This document shows, one piece after another, positions 34,382 to 45,468 of a stretch of 64,000 bases of DNA. Positions within the stretch are counted from its first letter, which is position 1. The number at the start of each line of letters is the position of its first letter. The notes under the pieces were generated by a model. That model was given only the letters and a program-made list of their open reading frames with translations, did not search any database and was not told the DNA's origin. Source of the DNA: Cladorhizidae sp. MBARI D1340-BT2. Taxonomy: Eukaryota; Porifera; Demospongiae; Poecilosclerida; Cladorhizidae. Location: NCBI GenBank assembly GCA_028752905.1, contig JAQNBH010000014.1:23469990-23533989 (forward strand), written 5' to 3'. The translations under genes were made by a program, and so were the position numbers.

Positions 34382-37285
34382 ATGTGCGTGCGAATGGTAG
34401 TCTGCTCTATCTGCTTGAGGAGCTTTTCGGTGACATCTGCGGGCCTAGTTCGAACACATGGGCCTTTAAGTTGCCGCTGTCCTGGCTCCAGTCAACTGCC
34501 AAGAGCTCTGGGAGATACCCCCGTGTCTAGTTCCAGTCCAACACCACGTGGGAATGAGTCGGTTGAAGATGCTGTTGTTGCTACTCCTTTCTCAAAGCTG
34601 CGCTCTAATGTACTGAAGAGAGTCCCTAGAGCCTCGAGGGAGCTGGCAGCCAGGAAGCTAGCATCCATCGTGTTAAGTGTGGTGGCGAGGAATGACCATT
34701 CCACGTGGTGTCGCCTCCTGCATTTTGCGTCTCGCTGTTTTAGGCTGCCGCCGAGAGGAGGGAAGAGGTAGAATTTAGCGTCAGCCGTAAATAACCTTGT
34801 AAGGGAGGAAGCTGATGCTGATGCTACATCAGGGAAGCCTAGCCGTTGCTCCAAAAGACAGAAGTCTCGTGATCCCCTACAGCTCTTGTCTTCAAAGGTG
34901 ACATCCAAGCTGGAAGAGGGCGATGTCAAGGGCGCTGTCAGGCTTGCATGTGCTGAGGATGTTTTAGCTGATCACTCACCTGACACTCTGGAAGCCTTGA
35001 AGCAGAAGCACCCTGCGGCTCACCCAGATTCTTCAATAATGATATCCCCGGACCCATCCTCATTCTCTTTCTCAGTCACCGAGGCCATCATAACTCAAGC
35101 CATACGTTCCTTCCCAAATGGATCTGCAGGGGGCCAGGATAGCCTCAGACCACAACATCTCAAAGACCTCACGGGTCCGTCCGCTGGTGAAGGTGGCCAT
35201 TCACTACTGAGGGCGCTCACTTCTTTGATATCTCTAATTCTAAGAGGTGACACACCTGTATCCATCCGTCCTCATTTCTTTGGTGCCTCACTGGTAGCTC
35301 TGCGTAAGAAGGATGGTGGGGTTCGCCCTATCGCTGTGGGCTGTAACCTGCGCAGACTTGCTGCTAAGTGTGCTTGCATTCATGCCATGCAAAAAGTTCC
35401 TGATATCCTGGCCCCTCGGCAGTTAGGTTTTGGAGTGACGCGGGGGGTTGAAGCGGCAGTGCATGCTGCTCGCATCTACCTCCAGAACCTCAAGGAAGAC
35501 CAAGTGATCATGAAAGTGGACTTCAGAAATGCCTTCAACAGTATTCGCCGGGACAAGATGTTGGGTGCTGTTGAGGAGTACATTCCCGAGCTTCTCCCTT
35601 TTGTCCACTCAGTGTACTGCTCGCCATCTTTACTCTCATGGGGTGATGAAGTGGTGCTGTCTTCAGAAGGGGTTCAGCAAGGCGACCCGCTGGGACCCCT
35701 CCTCTTTTGCCTGACTATTCAGAAACTGTGTGCAAAGCTGAGGTCAGAGTTCTGTGTTTTTTATCTGGATGATGGAACTCTGGGAGGCAACCGGGAAGAT
35801 GTAATTTGTGATCTCAAGACCATTGAAGTTGAAGCAGGTGCTCTGGGCCTTGAGCTAAACAGAGGAAAGACAGAATTGATCTGTAAGGATCCTACCTCTC
35901 GTGGGATCGTCCTCATTGCTCTTCCAGGAGTTAGCATCATTAACCCAGAGAATGCCAATCTCTTGGGCTCTCCTATTGGAGGGTTACAATCAGTGGATGC
36001 ATGTGTAAGGGAGAAGACAGAGCTGCTGCAGTTGATGGGTGATAGACTTTGTCATTTGCAATCACATGATGCTATCACATAATTGTTGCGTCACTCATTT
36101 GCGATCCCTAAGATGATGCACATTCTCCGCTCTGCTCCCTGTTTCTCTTCCAGTCATCTCACAGCCTATGACCACCTTCTCAAGTCAATCCTCAGCAATA
36201 TCACTAATATAGATTTTCAGAACAATGACTCTTCTTGGCTACAGGCCACCCTTCCAGTGAACCATGGGGGAATTGGAATTAGGAGTGCGGTTCATCTTGC
36301 TCCCTCTGCCTTTTTGGCTTCTGCTGATGGATCATCCAATCTTATTCACCATATCCGTCCCCCTCGGTTTAGTGCTGTCCAGTACCCTGAGATTGAGGTT
36401 GCCCTTTCACTCTGGGGTGATGACCTTGTCTTGACTCCTCCAGCCCCGCCTGCTTCCCATCAGCAGAAATCGTGGGACATCCCTCGTATTTTGGAAAGGG
36501 CAGAGTCACTTTTGCGGAATGCTAGTGACCCCAAAACCAGAGCTCGTCTCCTCGCCGTGTCTGCATGTGAGTCAGGTGCCTGGCTTAATGCCCTGCCAAT
36601 CTCCTCACTGGGTCTCCGAATGAGCGATGATGTAGTTCGAATAGCAGTTGGGCTACGTCTTGGAGCACCCCTGTGCCAGCCACACTCTTGTAGTTACTGT
36701 GGATCGGATGTCAACCAGTTTGGTACACATGGGTTGAGCTGTAGGCACAGTCAGGGAAGGCTTTCTCGCCATGGTGCTTTAAATGACATCATCCACCGGT
36801 CATTAACTGCTGCAAATGTCCCTTCCCGGCTGGAGCCCTCAGGTCTGCTTCGGTCCGATGGAAAGAGACCTGATGGCATGTCCATCATTCCATGGTCAAG
36901 TGGTAGACTCTTGGTATGGGATGCAACTTGCAGTGACACCTTTGCCTCATCCAACCTTTTGGCTGCAGTCACTGAGGCTGGTGCAGTGGCAGCCCAGGCG
37001 GAGATTTTGAAGGGTGAAAAGTACGCCCACCTGGACTCGGCATACAAGTTTGTACCTGTGGCGGTAGAGACGTGTGGATCCTTTGGGCCTCAAGCAAAGG
37101 CATTCTTCAGGGAGTTGGGACGCCGCCTGAGGTCAGTGACTTATGAAGAGGACTCCCATCAACATCTTCTTCAACGGATTTCTGTGGCTGTGCAGCGTGG
37201 GAATGCAGCCTCAGAAATGGGATCTTTGCCATCAGGGTTGGGAACGAGCCATTTCCCTAGTCATCGCATGAACTTTTTAACTTGA
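34382..37285 (+). pseudogene. R2-like retrotransposon protein: zinc finger, reverse transcriptase, REL endonuclease
   Basis: One frame runs about 967 codons, broken only by TAG at 34769-34771 and TAA at 36080-36082. Domains in order: an N-terminal Cys/His finger ('VCSICLRSFS' ... 'THGPLSC', about 34394-34470); RT with 'SFPNGSAGGQDSLRPQHLKD', 'RPIAVGCNLRRLAAKC', motif A 'KVDFRNAFNSI' (about 35512), motif B 'GVQQGDPLGPLLF' (about 35671), and motif C 'FYLDDGTLGG' (about 35759), all catalytic Asp present; thumb; then 'SGAWLNALPISSLGLRM', a CCHC knuckle ('CSYCGSDVNQFGTHGLSC', about 36690-36745), 'RHGALNDIIHRSL', 'KRPDGM' and 'LLVWDATCSDTF', the PD..D pattern of restriction-like endonucleases. The family copies its RNA at a nicked target site. 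Similar but more damaged copies lie at 26.6 and 42.4 kb. Exact clade (R2, NeSL, HERO or other) is unresolved. Confidence 0.88.
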
Positions 37286-37376
37286 GGTATGTCTCTGTCA
37301 TATGTAATTTTAATAAATAATTAATAAATAAAAAAATAATAAAAAATAATAAAAATTTAAAAAATTTAAAAAAGTG
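34387..37376 (+). mobile_element. R2-like non-LTR retrotransposon, copy 2, nearly intact
   Basis: Inserted in the last intron of the inverted glucuronosyltransferase pseudogene. Comparison with the parental intron (around 12760) shows similarity breaking just before the first zinc-finger codons and resuming right after an A/T-rich tail of 'aataaa'/'aaaaat' words at 37312-37372. The target duplication is at most a few bases (gtg). Almost no 5' untranslated region is present, so the copy may be slightly 5'-truncated. Confidence 0.82.
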
Positions 37377-37830
37377 TAGCAATGAGTGTGTTCTTCAAAC
37401 TGTACACGCAGAAATGCAGCTCATGAAATTAATGCAAGAGTGGTGTAATCAAGGATTCAGGGTATACTCAGTTTAACAACCACTCCATAGTTCAAGATGA
37501 GGTTATTAAATATGTACCTCATTTGCTACACCTCGACACTCGATCGTATCTCGTGAACTACCAATGCTCTTAATCAAGTCTGATTCCATAAATCCTCGCT
37601 TCGTTTTTGAGTAGCCAACCTTCACATTGGGATTCTTGAGAAAGAGCTTCACATTAATGCCGGAAGAGCACAAAGTACATCATGATTTTCAATCCCACCC
37701 ACGCCAACAACAACAAACAACAAAGAAAAAATTTCAGAAAATGCTTCATATTTTTTAAGATTCACCTGACCACATTTATTCTACGTAAACAACTTACACT
37801 AACTTGGTAGTTTATTAAAAAAATTAAAAA

Positions 37831-38612
37831 ATGCAGTTTTTTTATTGGCTAAACAATGAAAAATATCTGACTCTGGATAGTAATGAAGAAATGCTAGACA
37901 GCCAGGAGTACAGTGAGGATGAAGAAGCCCCCAAGCAAACAATAGATTCTGTAAACAAAATGGGAGGTGGAGATGAATATGGGAGCAATACCAATACCTA
38001 ACAATGCAACAGTGTTATATAGCAATACCGTACCTAGCAATGGTTAGGTATGGTATTGCTATATAACACTGTTGCAACACTTGCTAGGTATGGTATTGCT
38101 GTTGCAACCATTGCTAGGTATGGTATTGCTATAATTATAACACTGTTGCAACCCTTGCTAGGTATGTTGCAACCATTGCTAGGTATGGTATTGCTATATA
38201 ACACTGTTGCAACCCTTGCTAGGTATGGTATTGCTATATAACACTGTTGCAACCCTTGCTAGGTATAGTATTGCTATATAACACTGTTGCAACCCTTGCG
38301 AGGTACAGTATAGTATTGCTATATAATACTCTTGCTAGGTATGGTATTACTATATAAAACCGTTGCAACCCTTGCTAGGTATAGTATTGCTATATAACAC
38401 TGTTGCAACCCTTGCTAGGTATAGTATTGCTGTTGCAACCCTTGGTACGTATGGTATTGCTATATAATACTGTTGCAACTCTTGCTAAGTATGGTAATGC
38501 TATATACTTGCCAGCTGAACTAAGTGACAGCGGTGGAGAAGATCCATTTGCTTCCTTGGACGAAGAACAGATCGAACATAACGAACTCATTGTAGATAAC
38601 GATAGCGATTAG
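37831..38612 (+). other. acidic coding-like sequence split by a 40-bp minisatellite
   Basis: From the ATG at 37831 a + frame encodes an acidic stretch ('LDSNEEMLDSQEYSEDEEAP', then Lys/Gly-rich residues to about 37996). After the minisatellite another acidic stretch appears ('LPAELSDSGGEDPFASLDEE', 'NDSD' and a stop at about 38612). The two flanks look like halves of one acidic region, such as the N terminus of some transposases, but I cannot name the protein. Confidence 0.4.
37986..38510 (+). repeat. 40-bp minisatellite, about twelve units
   Basis: Unit contains 'tatggtattgctatataaca' and 'ctgttgcaacccttgctagg' (40 bp). Several units are truncated or lack the 'tatataacac' part. Unit length is not a multiple of three. 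Confidence 0.93.
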
Positions 38613-41042
38613 GAACTCTTGCCAGCCAACTACTACCTAGTTCAAATGTTTGAAATGAAATGATCGCAACCACAATGACGCACCAAAAATTGCGTCAGCG
38701 CTTGGCACTGCACAAGCGTAAGATCGCAACTTGAACTAAATACAAGTCGCTCGAGTGAATACGGTAATTGTAGCAAAGGCCATTGCAAAATGAAGAGTTT
38801 TCTCCTCCAACAAATGTGCATAGCTTTGAGATAACTATTGCCCTCTGAGGTATTTCAACAACGACTATTTGAATGTAACTGATATTAATGTGTGATGGAA
38901 ATCTGCTGGTCTTGTTGTAATGGTCCTGTGATTTTGTATGGCAATTGAATGGTCTCTTCGTAAGTTTTGCTCATACTGAGATGTTGATGACCATCACCAG
39001 ATATGAACACTTTAGGAAAAAGATTAAGGATGCTGAAGTATTGCAAGGGTGAACAAGAAAAACATGGCATCAGTTATATAGATATCTATATCAGCTGCTT
39101 CTCCACTGGCTGTTCCCTTTGCTTCCAGTTATAAGGCAGACTCACCATAAAAGCTCTAGTTATGCATCATGCTCTGACCGACTAATGGAAAATTCTGCCA
39201 CCATGAATGTAATGCAACAATAGAAGATGACGCATTATTTATGTTTTATCACTACATGTGGTTAGGTAAATTGAGATGAACTACTGACAGTGTTGCCCAA
39301 AGAGAGTCTTCTGGTTTTGACTAGGAAACAGTCAAAATAGCTCTTGGAAGGTCACAGAAAAATGTTGTGATTCCTTCCCTAGCAGCAACGACTACAGCAG
39401 TAAACTTGAGCTTTGACACCAATGCGAATATTCAAGCTTTTCTAATGACGAAGCAAGCAGGAGTGGCATAAAATCTTGCAGTAGCTAGCATAGAGTAAAT
39501 ACCTGTCATGATGAAGATTGTTACATTCTGAGGATGAGCTATTTCACCAATTCGAAAAAGTTCATACACAAAGCTTCTGCAGCAAATAGCATGTATATGA
39601 TTGCGAGGTTAGAATGGAAGGGGTCAATAGACAAAGGAAATGCAATGATGTTATCCGATATGCATCATTAGAAATGCTCCAAATGGAATGAAGTTTGACA
39701 TATGATTAGAACGACTCATAATTGGAGCATTTAAAGTCTTCATTGCCCCAGTATAATGTGACAGAGTGACAGTGTAGAGTCAGAGTATGACAAGGCAGTT
39801 CCCAAACAACATTATGTGAAGCAGAACATAGAATAGTCATCCAAACAAGCACCATATGCAAGATTTTGACTTTGTTTGTCTAGCTCAATTGAGTCATGGA
39901 CTTCCATGCATCCTGTCAGGAACCCATCATCCCCTATGTTGCCCTTGTTGAAACATGTGAGGAGGTCTTTTGTCACAGCTTTAGATGCTACATCCAGTTG
40001 TTGGACTGTAAAGTTCATCATCAGCCATTGTGAAGAAATTGACCTATTCTTAACATCCACTGGAGATCGATGTGGTTCCTCTCAATCCATAGGCATTTAA
40101 CTCTTATGAAATCTCTTTTCCAACTGCCAGGCAAGCCATCTCCAGTACACACCCCACAATAGCTCCTCACATAGAACATGTAATGGTGCACCTTTAGCAA
40201 GCTTAAACTTGGCTCTGGCACCTTCGTCCTCTCCTGGTGGCATCACAGAACTGCTTGTACCTGTCTATTAAGTCTATGAAGACCTCGGAATGTAAACTCA
40301 AACAGTATAACTCTGGATATCTGAAAATTTCGTCAACTTTTCTACAAATTCATCAAATACACCTCCAAGATGTTCAGTGAATTTTTGGGAAATGCAGAAT
40401 CTGGCTCAGCAGTAGAGGATGCAGTTGCTTTATCTGTTGAATGTTTTCCTCCAAAGAAGTCACACATTGACTTAAACTTCACAGACAGCACCTCAGGTCT
40501 ATCAGAATATTCCGAATGCATCATTTTTGGGTGAGTTACATTCAGCAATGTTGTGTAAAAATAATCGTAAACTTTGGTTGTTAAGCAACTCAATGTTTAG
40601 CGCACATAAGTTGTTAGGCACCCATTTAATTGTCATTATAAACAGCATTTGTTCGATATCTTTATGATATCTCGCTGTAAAGCACTGATACCGATGGCAT
40701 TGAAAAGTGTAACAATTATGCGTATGTGTATTAGCTCCACTGCCTTGGCAACATATTTCAACAAAAAATCGATGCAAGAATTTTACTAGTTGGAGCACTT
40801 CAATTATTCAATTGTCTATAGTTGTTTGTAATATCCCGACGAGCTTCTGGCTGCTTATTTGCAGGGGATTCTAGCAATTTTTTCAGTGTTCTAACCATGC
40901 AGGTAACTCTTCTATGACCTATGAAGTTCCAAAACACTTTCTGACATACCCAGCTATTGCTTGTGAAGGAATCTAATAGCGAGCCTGTCACATGAATTGT
41001 TCTCATCCATTGCTAAAATAATCTTTTTCCATGTAGGATAGC
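38613..41042. other. unassigned stretch, possibly a decayed element on the minus strand
   Basis: Minus-strand frames at 40800-41006, 40502-40798, 40342-40593 and 39812-40060 are short and motif-poor. The block around 40330-40500 ('tctacaaattcatcaaatac', 'agatgttcagtgaattt') recurs, diverged, at 41090-41270, beside a large palindrome, so this looks like an old repeat whose end was inverted. I cannot name a family. Confidence 0.35.
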
Positions 41043-41128
41043 TGAGGTGTAGCTATTGGATGAATTAGTAAAACAGCTGCAGGAATTCCTGCAGCTGTTT
41101 TACAAATTCATCCAATAGCTACACCTCA
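41043..41128. repeat. 86-bp near-perfect palindrome
   Basis: Two 43-base arms with one mismatched pair and no spacer, centred on 'gcaggaattcctgc' (centre between 41085 and 41086). It would form a cruciform or RNA hairpin. Sequence on its right continues into a diverged repeat also seen at 40330-40500. Confidence 0.95.
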
Positions 41129-41514
41129 AGCTGTTTAGTGAATTTCCAAAAATGCAAAACTACTTTTAAGTCAGAATGGAATGCAGTCACTCGCATTTTT
41201 TTTTAATGTTTTTCTCCCAAGCAATGAACCACTAGCTAACACTTTAGAATCACACAACACCTCAGGAGTGAATATATCTCAGGGAACCAAAATATAATAT
41301 GGAAGGTGCCAAAACAAATGAATATGTTGTCAAATTTTGGTGTTTCCTGGTCCTGAAACTTTAGGGCTGGTTTGGCAATGGCTAAGTCATAGCGGATGAT
41401 TATATAATACTCCCCACATTCATGGGCTACTCTCTGTGAAAGGCAGAGAGTTTCCTAGACAACATTTAACCCCTCTGGTGTATTACAATAACCTTCTCAA
41501 TTATCAACTTGAAA

Positions 41515-41575
41515 TTATATTCTCCCAACGTTTCGACTAGATACTCTAGCCTTCATCAGGAATAGGGTGTGGTTC
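41515..41575 (-). ncRNA. hammerhead-ribozyme-like motif 1 (Penelope terminus)
   Basis: On the minus strand: ctgatga (41559-41553), a stem II ('ggctag' with a short loop and 'ctagtc'), then cgaaac (gaaa at 41534-41531) followed by gtt. This is the CUGAUGA / stem / GAAA core order of hammerhead ribozymes, which are known at the ends of Penelope-like elements. Stems I and III are short and I could not confirm full folding. Confidence 0.5.
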
Positions 41576-41699
41576 TATATTCTCCATATTCCCCACCACC
41601 AGATATATTGGCTGCTCCACAAGAGAACTCTCCAAAATTGTCCCCAGCTTCTTCTGATGGTTTTTCTTGGATTTGCTGTGGGTCCTCTCTGCTGCTCCA

Positions 41700-41968
41700 C
41701 TATAAAGGGTCTGAATAATTATTTTATTATTATTTACATATACATATAATTATATATTACCTATATATAATTTATTCTTGTTAATATTACTGTTGTTGTT
41801 TTTGTTGTTATTATTATTATTATTACTATTATTATTATTATTACTACCATTATCATTATTATTATTATTATTAGTAGTAGTAGTAGTAGTAGTAATAGTA
41901 GTATTAGTAGTTGTATGAGTAGGAGTAGTGGTAGTGTTGTTGTTGTTTTTGTTGTTGTTATTATCATT

Positions 41969-41999
<31 letters not shown>

Positions 42000-42180
42000 T
42001 ATTACATTCAGTTCATGTGCTAGGCATGTTTACTAGCACATGATAGCTAGCCATCAGTATATATATAGCAGGTTCATGTGAGCCTTAGCATCTCATTATT
42101 CCTGATGAAGACTAGAGCATCTAGTCGAAACATTGGAATGAATACAATTTGAAGTTGATTATTGAGGTAGTTATGTTATT
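41700..42180 (+). mobile_element. Penelope-like element 3' end, copy 1
   Basis: Contains an imperfect ATT/TAG/TTG trinucleotide tract (41770-41990), a hairpin-like 'catgtgctag'/'ctagcacatg' segment, and then the hammerhead-like motif and 'caatttgaagttgattattg' tail. The same succession is found at the end of the Penelope fragment at 50.2-51.6 kb, which identifies it. The coding region is absent. Confidence 0.7.
42095..42150 (+). ncRNA. hammerhead-ribozyme-like motif 2
   Basis: ctgatga at 42102-42108, six-base stem II 'gactag' / 'ctagtc' around a five-base loop, gaaa at 42127-42130, then 'cattggaatgaatac'. Bases flanking the core ('attc' and 'gaat') could form part of stem I. This is the best-conserved core of the five copies. 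Confidence 0.55.
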
Positions 42181-42359
42181 ATTATTATATATACATATAT
42201 TTAATTTATATTTTATCTGTTTTTATATATTTATTATTATTTATATTTCTTTATATAATATTTTATTTTATTTTTTATTACAATAGTTTTGTGACAATAA
42301 CAATAAAAATAACAAGAAGTTATTAGTACAAAAATACCAAAATAATAACTAAAAAGTTA

Positions 42360-44690
42360 ACGACAAGTTCAACTCCCGACCAACGACAAGGCATTCTCCT
42401 GCTAGACTGCCACTGAGAGACACTGAAGGAGGTGAGCATGGGCATTCACCTCCCCAGTTTGCCTTATCCTGTGGCTAAGCTTCTTCAGGAAAGCCATCAA
42501 TCTGTTCCCGATGACCCCCAATCATTCTATTGCCATGGGCAACAAGGTTCTAGACTGGCATACTTGGCCACTTTGTCTCCTCAGCCATAGCAGCCACAGC
42601 TCCAACATTAATCACTGCTACACACCGATATGATTGGGAAAATATTTCTGGACAGGTCGCATCCCATATCGGTTGCTTTCCATTCTTCCATGGCATCACC
42701 CACCAGGCTTTTTCACGTTAGAACGAAAGATACCAGATGGCTTCAGCCAAGAAGGGGCACTTGCAGATGACAATGCCCGTAAGAAGATGTCTTCCATGGC
42801 GGTATGATAGTAGAAACATTCTTCACTCCTCTTGCAGCTAAGACCATGCGTGGTGAGATGATCCACTTCAGTTCCACAGTGCTGGCAGTTACGAGGGTGA
42901 CACAAAGTGGAGCCCAAGTGAAGACCCACGGCAACCATGATGGTATCATCATCCATCCTCAAACCCAAGGATGAGATGAGAAGGGCATTTAGCCATGCAC
43001 CGGATTTTTTGGTCAAAACAGCCAAAGGCCGGGCTCAAACCAAATTATTCTGCGACAAAGACTCCACGGACTTTGATGCCATGCACATATTCTAGGATTT
43101 CTGTAAGCATGCAGCATGTCCAGATGGTGGGAGATTGCCATGATCCATCGACCATGCTGAAAGGCAAAATGGACAGTGAATAAAAGCAAGTGAGGTGGGA
43201 GATGGCTTGGATAAGGTCATGAGTGGCAGCAGCTGAGGCCAAGAAGGCAGAGGGAGCAAGTTGCACTGCACTCCTGATTCCAAAAAAACCTACCAGAACA
43301 AGAGAGTGGCCTAAAAACATCCCCAAAGAAATTAATATTAGTAATACCTTGACTTGAGACTCTCATAAACATGGAGAAGTCCTGATGGTGTATAGAAACT
43401 TGGGATAGAAAATGAATTATGCAGGATTAAGGCTTGCTGAGCAGAAATGAATATGAGTCTGTCCCCCATGACCAAAAGTCCATTGATTTTGTCCTTGAGA
43501 ACCATTGAGACAGAATCCATGCTACCCAGAGGAGAACCCAGGAGATGGGCATCTGAGGGATCAACCACATGAGCTCCTGCCTTGGAGAGAGCATAAGATG
43601 GTTTCTCTCGAAACTGGTCATTGTTCAAAATTAACCCAGTTTGTTTGATGACCTAAAGATTATGAATTATAGCTTCCAGTTAGCCCCCCAGAGTGATGTC
43701 ATCTAGAAATATTACACACATCTGATGACAACTGAGCGCAGTTATGATGGAGGGAGATGCAGAAAAGGAGAGGGCCAAGGGGATCTCCCTGCATAGCACA
43801 CCTTCGGTTGATCGCAATGATTTGCCACCCCAGAACAAAAGGATGGTGAAGAATGCATGGAATGAAGAAAAGGTTAGATTACAGGTGCTAAGTATAGACA
43901 GCTTCCAACATCTTGCCTCTGCACAAGGAATTGAAAGAGTTTTTTATGTCAAGCTTTACCACTGCATGGTTAGGTTGCAGATCGTTAAGAAACTGACCGG
44001 TGCTGGCATGGACAGCTGCTTAACCTCCCCACCCCCAATCCATAAACCCGGCTACCTGGGTGAGGGATACCATCTCCTCGCTGACTACGTTCCCAGCTAC
44101 CTTGGCCACTAGCCAATGAAGGGTGCATCCTATTGCTATTGATCTGACCCCACTTCCCTTCTTCTCTAGAGCCAATAGGGTAGACCCTAAAAAAGAAAGG
44201 ACAGATACGAGAGAATTCTTCCCTCTAAACCATGGTAGAGAAAAAAGCTAAGATTGAGAGAAGGAAAAGACTTCATTGGGATGCTTCAGCATGTCCTTCA
44301 GAACCATCAAGACAGTCGACCCACAGGGTAAGGATCTGTGATTGCTTGAGCACATCCTCTTCTGAAAGAGTCAATGACACCAGAAACACGTCAGTGGTAG
44401 GTGGGATGGACACATCAGAAAAAAGATAGGGTTGCTTCTATCTGAGGGCAGAAAAGGTGGCATTATACCACTCAGCCATAGAAACCTCTGAGGAAGCCAA
44501 CCGAACAGCTTTAAAATCTCCGTCCTCCAGCTTATCAGACACTCGGCGACCCAATGACTCCAATGGTAGCACTTTACTCTTCCTAATAGGGTTTCTTGGA
44601 GCAGGGGAATCTTCCTCCTTTCCTTTCTCACTCCTTATTACCCCCGGATGAAGGACCAATACCGACCACACCTTGGGGGCACTTTGTCTA
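42360..44690 (-). mobile_element. R2-like non-LTR retrotransposon, copy 3, heavily broken
   Basis: Minus-strand fragments follow copy 2 closely: 'LGRRVSDKLEDGDFKAVRLA' (44671-44438; compare 'KLEEGDVKGAVRLA' in copy 2), a decayed RT (44300-43640), the thumb piece 'AHVVDPSDAHLLGSPLGSMD' (43628-43338), 'IRSAVQLAPSAFLASAAATH' (43326-43045), and 'SGAWLNALLISSLGLRMDDD' with the CCHC knuckle 'CQHCGTEVDHLTTHGLSC' (43025-42696). The PD motif reads K-P-G-G, so the endonuclease is damaged. The 3' region 42700-42400 continues the family's C-terminal part out of frame. Many frameshifts. Confidence 0.82.
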
Positions 44691-45424
44691 TTTAATTATT
44701 ATCTTAGTTATTCTTTTTTTTCTCATTTTTTTCTTCCAGATCTGGTTCACGTGCTGGGCACGTGTGCCAGTTCAAGTGTTGGATGCATGCAATGATTTTG
44801 TAGCACATTGGTTACTACTGTCGGAGAATCTGGTGAATCCCAGTATTTGGTGACCCCCGGCCACCTAATCCTAGTACTCAGTGTCCCACTGGTCACAGAA
44901 TACTAGGATTCAGTGACTCCTTTAGGATTCCTTAACACCCATCCGCCCTCCACCCACCTTCCTGGGTGAACATCTTATCCTCATCTTGATGGAGTAGCGA
45001 GCTCAGCAGCGATACCGCTTGGCTATAGCTGACTTTATACAGGGGACAAACTAGATTGTAATTAGACCCTCTGGGAACTGGTAACAAATCTCTCTAAAGA
45101 CTTGTGATAGCTAGCCTCTGGTTCACCAGCTCTTAGTGTCTGTCCTTCAACTTACATAATGTTCTATATCAACCCATCACTATTCCAGGTTGTCATAAAT
45201 TTATAATAATAATAAAATATTGTGAAAGAGAAAATAGCAAGTTCCATCCAATTTCTGGAAATTTACAAGTAGCTAGGATTTCCCATTCTACTATAGTGTT
45301 GCTAGCTAGGTTGGTTTTAATCTTATTGGACTATAGACTGAGTTTGAAAATAAGAGTATTCTTCAGCAAACTCTCAGTTGATATAATGTAGAAACAATGA
45401 CTTTATCAATAATCAACTTCACTT
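44691..45424. other. Penelope-tail-like and GTGACC repeat fragments
   Basis: 44690-44790 has a T-rich run and a 'cacgtgctgggcacgtgtgc' hairpin-like segment resembling the Penelope 3' region. 44840-44930 is a fragment of the GTGACC-rich dispersed repeat. 45365-45425 contains 'actctcagttgatataatg' and 'aataatcaacttcac', matching Penelope terminal sequence in reverse. No gene. Confidence 0.5.
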
Positions 45425-45468
45425 GACGTTTCGGCTAGATGAAAGCTAGACCATCCAGCCGAAACGTC
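45425..45468 (+). ncRNA. hammerhead-like motif 3, embedded in an inverted repeat
   Basis: Reads gacgtttcggct, a 20-base loop containing 'agatga', then agccgaaacgtc: 12-base perfect arms. The core has an extra A (ctagatga for ctgatga), then gaaa at 45461-45464 followed by cgtc. A degraded relative of motifs 1 and 2; stretches on both sides match Penelope ends. Confidence 0.4.

Larger units (their letters stand above)
33520..37745 (-). pseudogene. inverted partial duplicate of the glucuronosyltransferase gene
   Basis: Reverse-complement similarity to about 12280-13845, including introns and 3' flank. 37516-37660 corresponds to exon 3 (from 'cattaatgtgaagctctttc' to the GAG|gtac donor), 33900-33950 to exon 4 with a changed reading ('VLVW' then Thr instead of His), and 33525-33780 to the 3' flank. 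The exon-3 acceptor and the first codons (the P-V-D-M segment) are deleted, and a 9-base loss removes Asn-Arg-Ser near the middle. Retained introns show a DNA-level duplication, not retroposition. An R2-like element sits in its last intron (34.39-37.37 kb). Confidence 0.85.

Noticed and set aside
34492..34929. 145-codon minus-strand frame
   Set aside because: Antisense to the N-terminal part of the R2-like ORF.
38034..38612. Short frames across 38.0-38.6 kb as genes
   Set aside because: Mostly minisatellite translation; only the acidic flanks look coding.
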